Source: Streptomyces antibioticus (GTDB taxonomy: Bacteria > Actinomycetota > Actinomycetes > Streptomycetales > Streptomycetaceae). Taken from it: a stretch of DNA of 64,000 nucleotides. The notes under the pieces are model-generated. The model saw nothing but the letters and a program-made list of their open reading frames with translations, ran no database searches and was not told the DNA's origin. This document shows positions 51,780 to 60,024 of the stretch, piece by piece. A program made the position numbers and the translations under genes. The DNA lies in assembly GCF_001514065.1 (NCBI RefSeq), contig NZ_KQ948426.1, forward strand, positions 703,419 to 767,418, given 5' to 3'. The stretch's first letter is position 1. Each line of letters begins with the position of its first letter.

Positions 51780-54700
51780 CGGTACAGAATTCTGGGTGTC
51801 ACCCAGGCAGCGGACGACCACGGCACCGTCGTACCCCTGGGCGGCCCCCGAGTCCGAGCTCTGCTCACCGCCCTCGCCCTCCGCCCGGGCCACACCCTGA
51901 CCCCCGACACCCTCATCGACGACATCTGGGCCGACGAGCCGCCGCAGGACGCCAACGCGGCCCTCCAGGCCCTCGTGGGCCGCCTGCGCCGCGCCATCGG
52001 GAGGACGACGATCGTCTCGACCCCCGGCGGCTACCGCCTCGCCGCGGCCAGGACGGACGTCGACCTCTTCGTCTTCGAACGCCTCGTGCACCAGGGCATC
52101 GAAGCCCTCCACACCGGCGACCCCGGCACCGCCGCCCGCGCCCTGGACGAGGCCCTCGCCCTGTGGCACGGCCCGGCCCTGGCCGACCTCCCCGACCGCA
52201 CCGCCGCGACCCGCCCGGAGACGCTCCGCCTGGAGGCGACCAGGACCCGCGCGGAGGCGTCCCTGCGCCTCGGCCGCGCCCAGGACGTCGTACCGGAACT
52301 GACAGAGCTGACCACGGCCCGTCCGTACGACGAGAAGCTGCACGCCCTCCTCGTCCGCGCCCTGCGCGACACCGGCCGCCAGGCCGACGCCCTGGCCGCG
52401 TACGAGACGGCCCGCCGCGCCCTGTCCGAGGGCCTGGGCACCGACCCGGGCCCGGAACTCCGGGCCCTGCACGCCGAACTCCTGGCCCCGGCGCCACCGG
52501 CATCCGAGGCGCCCCCCACACCGCCCGCACCCGCCCGCACCGGCAACCTCCGTCCCCGCCTCAACTCCTTCGTGGGCCGGGAACCCGAACTCGACGCCAT
52601 CCGTTCCGAATTGCACAGGGCCCGACTCGTCACCCTCACCGGGCCGGGAGGCTCCGGAAAGACCCGCCTCGCCGAGGAAGCCGCCGCCGGGCTGCCCCAG
52701 GCGTGGCTGGTCGAACTGGCACCGCTGGACCGCCCGGAGGCGGTGCCCGGCGCGGTGGTCAGCGCCCTCGGCCTGCGGCAGACCGTGCTGCTGGCCACCG
52801 AGCTGTCCACCCCGCAGGAGGACCCGCTCGCCCTGCTCGTCGAGTACTGCGCCCCGCGCAGCCAACTCCTGATCCTTGACAACTGCGAACATGTGATCGA
52901 GGCGGCGGCCCACCTCGCCGAAACCCTCCTCACCCACTGCCCGGGGCTCACGATCCTCGCGACCAGCCGTGAACCCCTGGGCGTCCCCGGCGAGTCCGTG
53001 CGCCCGGTCGAGCCCCTCCTCCCCGACCAGGCCCACCGACTCTTCACGGAGCGCGCGACGGCCGTCCGCCCGGACGCGGCGGACCTCGTCCTGCGCGACT
53101 CCGACGCGGTGGCGGAGATCTGCCGCCGCCTCGACGGACTGCCGCTCGCCATCGAGCTGGCAGCGGCCCGCCTGCGGCTGCTCACGCCCCGGCAGATCGC
53201 CGACCGCCTCGACGACCGCTTCCGCCTCCTCACCTCCGGAAGTCGCACGGTCCTGCCCCGCCAGCAGACCCTGCGCGCGGTCGTCGACTGGTCCTGGGAC
53301 CTGCTCGACGAGCGGGAGCGGACGGTGCTGCGCGAGGTGTCGGTGTTCGCGGGCGGCTGGGACCTCGCCGCCGCGGAGGCCGTGTGCACCGGCCCCGCCG
53401 CCGAACTGATCGGGGCGCTCGTCGACAAGTCCCTGATCGTGGCGGCCCCGGGCGAGGGCGCGGCCGTCTGCGGCGCCATGCGCTACCGCATGCTGGAGAC
53501 GATCCACGAGTACGCCGTGGAGCGCGCCGCCGAGGCCCCGCAACAGCGCGCCGGCGCCGAGCGGCGGCACCGCGCGTGGGCGGCCGCCCTGGTCGCGGAA
53601 GCCGAGCCCGTGCTGCGCTCGGTCGGCCAGCTCCCGTGGATCGCCCGTCTGGAGACCGAGCTGGACAACATCCGCGCGGCCCTGCACCGAGCCGTCGAGG
53701 ACGGTGACGAGGCGGCGGCGGGCGCCCTCGCCCTGAACATGGGCTGGTTCTGCTGGCTGCGCAACTACCGACGCGAGGGCGCCGACTGGGTCGACCGGAT
53801 CCTCCGGCTGGGCACGGCGCTGGACGCGGGCCCGCTCCCCGCGGACCTCCGGGCCCGCTGCTCCCTCATCGAGGCCGTGGACCCGAGGGAAGCCCTGCTC
53901 TCCGCGCCGGACGGCGAGGCCGGGCACCCGCTGCACGCGCTCCGTATGGAGCTGCGGATGCTGCACATCCTGCTCGTCTCGGAGCTCGAGGCGCGCAACC
54001 GGGTGCCGGACGAGCGGATGGACGAGTACATCTCTCACGTGCGGGCGTACTTCGAGAAGGGCGGCCCGCAGGCGGCCCGGATGCCCGGTCTCGTCTGGCC
54101 GCTGACCTCGTTCTTCATGGGCGACCGGGGGGACGCCCGGGGCGTCCTGGACACCGCGGTCGCCAACTGCCGCGAGTACGGCGGCGACTGGGAGATGGGC
54201 GTCTCCCTGATGTTCCGCACGCACATGGTGGTCGACTCGCCGGGCGGCATGCAGGGTGTGGACGACGACCTGGCGGAGCTGCGGGTTCTCAGCCGCCGCG
54301 TCGGCGACCGCTGGCTGCTGGCCCAGGTGTACAGCGCGGCGGGGGAGACGGCCATGGCCCGCGGCCGGCTCCAGGAGGCGAAGGGGGAGTACGAGGAGGC
54401 ACTGCAACTCGCCTACGAGGTCGGGGCGTACACGGAGACGCCGTTCCTCATCGCCCGCCTCGCCGAGATCGCCTACCGCGCGGGCGACCGCTCGGCCGCG
54501 ATCACGGCCCTGGACGAGGCGAGCGAGGCCTCCGACCGGTACGGTGTCGGGGACAGCAGGGCGTTCGTCCTGCTCCTGCGGGCGCACGTCGCGCTGGACG
54601 ACAAGGACACCGCGACCGCGCGCGAGATGCTGGAGGAGGCCCGCGTGGAGACCGCGCGGGGCACCCCGCCCCCGCAGTTCATCGTGATGCTGAACTCGGT

Positions 54701-55079
54701 CGAGGCCATGGTGACGGTCGCCGAGTCAGGCCCGGGGCACGGACTGCCGCTGCTGGTCGCCACGGTCCGGGAGGCCCTGGACAAGCAGTGCGCCGACCTG
54801 ATCGTGGCGACGCTCGTCGACGCGACGGCGGCCCTGCTCGCGGACCTCGACGACCTTCCCCGCGCCGTCAGGCTGCTGGCCGCCGCCGGGCACTGGCGGG
54901 GCGACGCCGCGCGCTCCATGCCGGAGGCGGCCCGCGCCGAGCGCGCCGAGTCGGCGGCCCGCACCGGGCTGGGCCCGGCGCGCTACGAGGAGGAGCACGC
55001 GCGCGGCGTCACCCTCACCGCGGCCGACGTCCTCGACGAACTCGACGAGGCACTGCGCGCGGGCGTCACCGGCCTCTGA
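51777..55079 (+). CDS. AfsR-like SARP regulator with NTPase and TPR domains
   Basis: 1100 residues. Order: OmpR-type DNA-binding domain (about 1-90, with LRRAIGRTTIVSTPGGYRL), BTAD (about 95-240, with RALDEALALWHGPALADL), Pro-rich linker, NB-ARC/STAND ATPase with Walker A GPGGSGKTR (about 288-296) and Walker B LLILDNCEH, and a C-terminal TPR region. This is the architecture of AfsR and large SARPs that activate secondary metabolism or development. The N-terminus begins MRYRILG with no leader. The cluster it controls is not obvious; it may be a global regulator. Confidence 0.93.
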   Translation: MRYRILGVTQAADDHGTVVPLGGPRVRALLTALALRPGHTLTPDTLIDDIWADEPPQDANAALQALVGRLRRAIGRTTIVSTPGGYRLAAARTDVDLFVFERLVHQGIEALHTGDPGTAARALDEALALWHGPALADLPDRTAATRPETLRLEATRTRAEASLRLGRAQDVVPELTELTTARPYDEKLHALLVRALRDTGRQADALAAYETARRALSEGLGTDPGPELRALHAELLAPAPPASEAPPTPPAPARTGNLRPRLNSFVGREPELDAIRSELHRARLVTLTGPGGSGKTRLAEEAAAGLPQAWLVELAPLDRPEAVPGAVVSALGLRQTVLLATELSTPQEDPLALLVEYCAPRSQLLILDNCEHVIEAAAHLAETLLTHCPGLTILATSREPLGVPGESVRPVEPLLPDQAHRLFTERATAVRPDAADLVLRDSDAVAEICRRLDGLPLAIELAAARLRLLTPRQIADRLDDRFRLLTSGSRTVLPRQQTLRAVVDWSWDLLDERERTVLREVSVFAGGWDLAAAEAVCTGPAAELIGALVDKSLIVAAPGEGAAVCGAMRYRMLETIHEYAVERAAEAPQQRAGAERRHRAWAAALVAEAEPVLRSVGQLPWIARLETELDNIRAALHRAVEDGDEAAAGALALNMGWFCWLRNYRREGADWVDRILRLGTALDAGPLPADLRARCSLIEAVDPREALLSAPDGEAGHPLHALRMELRMLHILLVSELEARNRVPDERMDEYISHVRAYFEKGGPQAARMPGLVWPLTSFFMGDRGDARGVLDTAVANCREYGGDWEMGVSLMFRTHMVVDSPGGMQGVDDDLAELRVLSRRVGDRWLLAQVYSAAGETAMARGRLQEAKGEYEEALQLAYEVGAYTETPFLIARLAEIAYRAGDRSAAITALDEASEASDRYGVGDSRAFVLLLRAHVALDDKDTATAREMLEEARVETARGTPPPQFIVMLNSVEAMVTVAESGPGHGLPLLVATVREALDKQCADLIVATLVDATAALLADLDDLPRAVRLLAAAGHWRGDAARSMPEAARAERAESAARTGLGPARYEEEHARGVTLTAADVLDELDEALRAGVTGL

Positions 55080-55090
55080 AGCACGGCGGG

Positions 55091-55154
55091 GCCAGGGACA
55101 GGCCCTAGGAGCTCCGGAACGCAGGGCCAGGACAGGCCCTAGGAGCACCGGAAC
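55091..55154. repeat. Direct repeat (30 and 29 bp) covering the ECF gene's stop region
   Basis: Copy 1 is 55091-55120 and copy 2 is 55126-55154; they share almost all positions (GGACAGGCCCTAGGAGC then CCGGAAC). Copy 2 contains the last codons and stop of the ECF sigma gene; copy 1 lies in the intergenic gap. Confidence 0.85.
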
Positions 55155-57043
55155 TTCGACTCGGCCCAGTCCGCCAGCATCAGGTCGTCGTACTCGCTGT
55201 GCGGCTCGACGACCAGCCGTACGGTCTTGCGCCCGGTGAGGTCGACATGGACCGGGATCGCCGCGTCCCCGCCCTTCACCATGCCGGACTTCCACAGCTG
55301 GACGCCGTCGGCGTAGACGGAGAAGTACATCTTGCCGAGCCCGAGGGTCATGTCGTCGACGCCGACGGAGGCGTCGTAGGAGGTGCACGCACGGTTGAGG
55401 TCGATGGTGACGGAGGACCGGCCGTGCACGGTCACGCCGTGTGCGTAGCTCCTGCCCGCGATCGAGACGCCGTACCGCTGCCACACCCAGCTGCTCTCGG
55501 CGATCCGCATCTCGGGCTTGGTGCCGTCGCCGTTGACGTTGTACGCCAGCTCGCTCCACTGGTAGACGGCCGGGACGGGCGTGGGTGTGGGCGTGGGCGT
55601 CGGAGTGGGGGGTGGGGTCGGCTTGGGCTTCGGCTTCGGTGTGGGGGTCGGGGCAGGGGTAGGGGTCGGCGTGGGTTTCGGGGTGGGCTTGGGCGTCGGG
55701 GTGGGAGTCGGCGTCGGGGCCGGGGCGATGACCGGTGGCGCGGGCGCGGGCTGCTTCTTCGGCGGCCTGGGCGTCTCCACCGCGGGCTCGGCGACCGGCG
55801 TGGAGGCGGGCGGCCTGGCCTCGGGCTTGTTGTCGACCGGCTTGTCGTTGCCGGACAGGGCGAGCGCCGCGGCCACGCCCGCCGCGACCAGCGCACTGGC
55901 CGCGATACCCACCTTCACCGGCGCGCCCAGCCCCTCGGAGGCCGCCGCCCCGCCGGCCGCGCCCGCCCCGCCCGACGAGCCGCCGCTCGCCGCCGCGGCG
56001 CCCGCGACCCCGGCCGCGCCCACTCCGGTGCCTCCGGCGATGAGCGCGGCGACCTTGGCGTACCCGGCGGCACCGAACCAGCCGATGACCGCGACCGGCA
56101 CGACAGCGGGGATGCTGCTCGCGACCTCGGAGATCTGGGCGGCCGCGAGGCGGCACTTGGCGCACTCCTCCAGGTGCTTGCGCAGGCCGCGTTCGGCGCG
56201 GGTGCGCAGCCGGCCGCGGGCGTAGGTGCCGAGCTGGTCGGCGTAGCGGGCGCACTCCTCGTCGTCGGCGAGGGTCGCGCTGACGTGGGCCTGGAGATAG
56301 GCCTGCTTGAGGCCCTCGCGGGCGCGGGAGGCCAGCACGCGTGTGCCGTTGGCGTCGAGTCCGAAGAGCGTGGCGACATCGCTCGGCGACTCGTCCTCGA
56401 CCTCGGTGTGCCACAGCACGGCCTGCCAGCGCTCGGGCAGCGACCGGAAGGCCTGCATGGCCATCGACTGCTCGGCCTCGTGCATCGCGCGGACGTCGGC
56501 GCCGAGGTCCAACGTGTCGTCGGTGGAGGCCTCGCTGACGCGTGCGGACTGCGCGGCGAACAGCGCGAAGTCGTCGACCAGTTGCTCCCGCTTCGCGGAC
56601 TTCGTCCAGTTCGCGGCGACCCGGCGGACGGTGGTCAGGAGATACGCGCGTACGGCGTGCTCGGGCCCCGAGCCGCCGCGCACCGCCTGGAGCATGCGGG
56701 CGAAGACCTCGGCGGTGAGGTCGTCGGCGGTGTGGGCGTCCCGGCAGCAGGTGCGGGCGTAGCGGCGGACCGCGTCCGCGTGGCGCCGGTACAGCTCCTC
56801 GTAGGCCGAGTCGTCGCCCGAGCGCATCCGGCCGATCAGGTCGGCGTCGGAGGACGGCAGCTCCCGGGGCGGCGGCAGGACACCGTCGTCACGCCGGTCG
56901 CGCTGGGTCGGGACGCTGCCCTCGACCGGGTCGCCGCCACTGTGCGGGCGTCCCGCCCGTCCGCCCTGGCTCGGCACCTGGGGCGACGCGAAGCCGTCCG
57001 GCTCACCGTCACCGTGTGACTCGTCCCGCCCGTCAACGCTCAT
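55139..57043 (-). CDS. ECF sigma factor fused to zinc-binding anti-sigma domain, membrane segments and an NPCBM module
   Basis: 634 residues. An acidic N-terminal extension (about 65 residues) precedes sigma region 2 (YEELYRRHADAVRRYARTCC) and region 4 (LPERWQAVLWHTEVEDESPSDVATLF). About residue 288 a zinc-binding anti-sigma-type motif appears (HLEECAKC). Two hydrophobic segments follow (about 308-350 and 375-398), then a Pro/Thr linker of 60-70 residues, and an NPCBM-like beta-domain (about 494-634: YNVNGDG, VHGRSSVTIDL, VYADGVQLW, LVVEPHSEYDDLMLADW). NPCBM modules bind carbohydrate, so the tail is probably outside the cell. ATG 57043. Confidence 0.92.
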   Translation of the reverse strand: MSVDGRDESHGDGEPDGFASPQVPSQGGRAGRPHSGGDPVEGSVPTQRDRRDDGVLPPPRELPSSDADLIGRMRSGDDSAYEELYRRHADAVRRYARTCCRDAHTADDLTAEVFARMLQAVRGGSGPEHAVRAYLLTTVRRVAANWTKSAKREQLVDDFALFAAQSARVSEASTDDTLDLGADVRAMHEAEQSMAMQAFRSLPERWQAVLWHTEVEDESPSDVATLFGLDANGTRVLASRAREGLKQAYLQAHVSATLADDEECARYADQLGTYARGRLRTRAERGLRKHLEECAKCRLAAAQISEVASSIPAVVPVAVIGWFGAAGYAKVAALIAGGTGVGAAGVAGAAAASGGSSGGAGAAGGAAASEGLGAPVKVGIAASALVAAGVAAALALSGNDKPVDNKPEARPPASTPVAEPAVETPRPPKKQPAPAPPVIAPAPTPTPTPTPKPTPKPTPTPTPAPTPTPKPKPKPTPPPTPTPTPTPTPVPAVYQWSELAYNVNGDGTKPEMRIAESSWVWQRYGVSIAGRSYAHGVTVHGRSSVTIDLNRACTSYDASVGVDDMTLGLGKMYFSVYADGVQLWKSGMVKGGDAAIPVHVDLTGRKTVRLVVEPHSEYDDLMLADWAESKFRCS

Positions 57044-57256
57044 CGCGGAAAGCCCCCGCCGCCTGCCCTGCCCGTCCCGAACACCGGGTCAGAGTGCCAT
57101 AACGGCTTTTGACCGGGCCCCGGCAGCACGGGGCTTCCACTCGTCCGTGGGGACTTGTGGCAAGGGAGTACTAGCCGTCACCCATCCGGGGAAGGCTCAA
57201 CTGACGTCGCCTATGCGGGAGTTGAGGGACGTATCCGAAAAAGCCGGAATGTGACC

Positions 57257-57286
57257 GGGGTGTGAGCGGCGCACCGCTCACACCCC
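57257..57286 (-). terminator. Terminator of atrA
   Basis: Perfect 13-bp stem (GGGGTGTGAGCGG and complement) with a CGCA/TGCG loop 36 nt after the atrA stop on the minus strand, followed by a T-rich stretch. The rest of the 57044-57322 gap should carry the ECF gene promoter; I see no other element. Confidence 0.85.
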
Positions 57287-57322
57287 GTCGTCACCTTTTC
57301 GAGTCACCGGGTCGCGCGCTGT

Positions 57323-58093
57323 TCACGACGGCCGCGACCGCAGACCCTCCAGCAGGATGTCCAGCAGTCGCGCCGACGCCGCCGCCTGCTGCGCCGCGTC
57401 CGGCAGCGAGGGCGCCGCCGTCGCGATCACCAGCAGCACGTCCGCCACCGACACGTCAGCCCGCAGCTCACCCGCCGCTCGCGCCCGCTCCACGAGCTGG
57501 CCCACCACGTCGAGCAGCGCCGCCGCCCCCGTGTCGTCGGCCGACAGCGACTCCTCCGACACCAGCCGCAACTCACCCGCGCCCGGCTGGGTCCGCTGCT
57601 GCGGCACCCGCGCCTCGTCGAAGACGGCCCCGTCGGCGTGCCCGGCACGCTCCTCGGGGACCCCGACCCGCAGCACCTGCGGCGGCAGCAGCCGCCCGGC
57701 ACCCGAGGCCACCGACGTCCGCAGGAAGCGCGACAGCGCCGACCACGGCTCGTCCTCCTGCCCGAGCGCCGCCCGCGCCTGGTCGGTCAGCCGGGAGGTC
57801 TCCTCCTCGGCTATCCGGCGCACCAGGACGTCCTTGCTCGGGAAGCGCCGGTACACGGTGCCGACACCGACCCGCGCGCGGCGCGCCACGTCCTCCATCG
57901 GCGCGCCGTATCCCAGCTCGCCGAAGACCTCGCGCGCGGCACGCAGTACGTGCTCCAGATTGCGCTGTGCGTCCACGCGCAGCGGTGTCGAGCGCGACGC
58001 GTCCCCGCGTCCGTTGCCCGCCGCCGCGCTCATCGCTCCGCCACCGGATGCGATGGCAGACGCGGAAGACCAATGAGAGTCCTGAACATGCAT
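57323..58093 (-). CDS. atrA: TetR-family regulator AtrA
   Basis: 256 residues. It has the AtrA-type N-terminus (MHVQDSH, then RGDASRSTPLRVDAQRN) and a TetR helix-turn-helix (YGAPMEDVARRARVGVGTVYRRFPSKDVLV, about residues 61-90). In S. coelicolor AtrA activates actII-ORF4 and N-acetylglucosamine uptake genes, linking carbon status to antibiotic production (family knowledge). ATG 58093 has GGGGGA at good spacing. It is divergent from an NADH dehydrogenase gene, as in S. coelicolor. Confidence 0.93.
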   Translation of the reverse strand: MHVQDSHWSSASAIASGGGAMSAAAGNGRGDASRSTPLRVDAQRNLEHVLRAAREVFGELGYGAPMEDVARRARVGVGTVYRRFPSKDVLVRRIAEEETSRLTDQARAALGQEDEPWSALSRFLRTSVASGAGRLLPPQVLRVGVPEERAGHADGAVFDEARVPQQRTQPGAGELRLVSEESLSADDTGAAALLDVVGQLVERARAAGELRADVSVADVLLVIATAAPSLPDAAQQAAASARLLDILLEGLRSRPS

Positions 58094-58439
58094 AAGCGAT
58101 CCCCCGGTAATGACGTCTCCCCCCGGAGACTCTCCCCGCCACTGAAAGGCCGGGGCGACACAGGGAACGAACCCGGATCACGGGCCGCCCGTCGCGGACC
58201 CGATGAGCGCATCCCCCTACACCCCGTCGACACACGAACATAGTTGAGAGGGAGTCAATTCAGAAGGGGCAGGTTCCGCACGGAGCGCCCCCCGAAAGGA
58301 GTACGGGTCGTATACGTCCCGATTGCACCCCCTGAGGCCCCCCGGCGCACACCCGCTGACCTGCAATCCTTCCTCGCACGCCGTCGATTCGGCCAACCCC
58401 GCGCACACGAAGTCGCCGGTCACACAAATTGTCGGGGCT
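58094..58439. promoter_or_regulatory. Divergent atrA/ndh intergenic region
   Basis: 346 bp. It should hold both promoters. A TTGACT-like box appears on the minus strand near 58252-58257, but no well-placed -10 element goes with it. No structured RNA was recognised. Confidence 0.4.
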
Positions 58440-59852
58440 GTGGACAAACTCAAGCGCCGGGTGCGTCATGGGGTGGTGAAGGAACGCGCGCGCATTCTCG
58501 TTGTCGGCGGCGGCTACGTCGGGATGTACACGGCCCTGCGTCTCCAGCGGAAGCTGAAACAGGAACTCAGGCGCGGAGACGTCGAGATCACGGTGGTCAC
58601 TCCCGACCCTTACATGACCTACCAGCCATTCCTTCCCGAAGCGGCCGCCGGCTCCATCTCCCCGCGCCATGTCGTCGTCCCGCTGCGCCGCGTCCTGGAC
58701 CACTGCACCGTGATCATCGGCGAGGCCACCGCCATCGACCACGCCAAGCGCACCGCCACCCTGACCACCCTCGCCACGGAAGAAGAAGGAACGGGCGCCC
58801 GGCAGCTGACGTACGACGAACTCGTCCTCGCCCCCGGTTCCGTCTCGCGCACCCTGCCCATCCCCGGCCTCGCCGACCACGCCATCGGCTTCAAGACCGT
58901 CGAGGAGGCCATCGGACTGCGCAACCACGTCATCGAGCAGATGGACATCGCCTCCTCCACCCGCGACCCCGCGATCCGCGACGCCGCCCTCACCTTCGTC
59001 TTCGTCGGCGGCGGCTACGCGGGCGTGGAGGCGCTCGGCGAACTGGAGGACATGGCCCGCTACACCGCGCGCTACTACCACAACGTCCAGCCCGAGGACA
59101 TGAAGTGGATCCTCGTGGAGGCCTCCGACCGCATCCTCCCCGAGGTCGGCGCCGAGCTGGGCCGCTACACCGTCACCGAACTGCGCCGCCGCAACATCGA
59201 CGTACGCCTGAACACCCGCCTCGAATCCTGCGCCGACCGGATCGCCGTCCTCAGCGACGGCGCCCGCTTCCCGACCCGTACGGTCGTCTGGACGGCCGGC
59301 GTCAAACCCCACCCCGTCCTCGCCGCCAGCGACCTCCCGCTCACGGACCGGGGTCGGCTGAAATGCACCGCTGAACTGACGATCGAGGGCGCCACACACG
59401 CGTGGGCGGCCGGAGACGCCGCCGCCGTCCCCGACGTGACCGCCGGGGAACCCGGCAGGGAGACCGCCCCCAACGCCCAGCACGCGGTGCGCCAGGCCAA
59501 GGTCCTCGGCGACAACATCGTCCACGCGCTCAAGGGCGAGCCCTTGGAGACGTACTCCCACAAGTACGTCGGCTCAGTGGCCTCCCTCGGCCTCCACAAA
59601 GGCGTCGCACATGTCTACGGACGCAAGCTGAAGGGCTACCCTGCCTGGTTCATGCACCGCGTCTACCACCTCAGCAGGGTCCCCACCTTCAACCGCAAGG
59701 CCCGCGTCCTGGCCGAATGGACCCTGTCCGGGCTCTTCAAGAGGGAGATCGTCTCGCTGGGTTCGCTCGAACATCCCCGAGCGGAGTTCGAACTCGCGGC
59801 CGGTGGAAAGCCTCCTCAGGACCCCACGAACGACCCGAAGGGGTCGTCCTGA
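58440..59852 (+). CDS. ndh: Type II NADH dehydrogenase
   Basis: 470 residues. Two Rossmann motifs: FAD-binding VVGGGYVGMYTALRL near the N-terminus and NADH-binding FVGGGYAGVEALGEL in the middle. The second FAD contact is AWAAGDAAAVPD, and the quinone-side AQHAVRQAK also fits NDH-2. It transfers electrons from NADH to menaquinone without pumping protons. The C-terminal part has an amphipathic membrane-contact helix. I chose GTG 58440; GTG 58476 is possible. Confidence 0.93.
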   Translation: MDKLKRRVRHGVVKERARILVVGGGYVGMYTALRLQRKLKQELRRGDVEITVVTPDPYMTYQPFLPEAAAGSISPRHVVVPLRRVLDHCTVIIGEATAIDHAKRTATLTTLATEEEGTGARQLTYDELVLAPGSVSRTLPIPGLADHAIGFKTVEEAIGLRNHVIEQMDIASSTRDPAIRDAALTFVFVGGGYAGVEALGELEDMARYTARYYHNVQPEDMKWILVEASDRILPEVGAELGRYTVTELRRRNIDVRLNTRLESCADRIAVLSDGARFPTRTVVWTAGVKPHPVLAASDLPLTDRGRLKCTAELTIEGATHAWAAGDAAAVPDVTAGEPGRETAPNAQHAVRQAKVLGDNIVHALKGEPLETYSHKYVGSVASLGLHKGVAHVYGRKLKGYPAWFMHRVYHLSRVPTFNRKARVLAEWTLSGLFKREIVSLGSLEHPRAEFELAAGGKPPQDPTNDPKGSS

Positions 59853-60024
59853 CCGGACCCAGGAACTCCACCGGCGGGGCAGGCGTCTGACGGATGTCGG
59901 CCCGGTCGGTCACACTGCCACACTGATCCCCGACCCAGGACGGGTGGACGCCCGCCCACCGAACCCGCGAGGACCCAGGCCGGGTCCGGAGCCGGCCGAA
60001 GACGACGACACGAGGCAAGGATTC

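Noticed and set aside
50223-54587. 1454-residue open frame on the minus strand
   Set aside because: Runs antisense across two clear genes (asparagine-synthase-like and SARP); Val/Gly/Arg-rich composition is typical of antisense frames.
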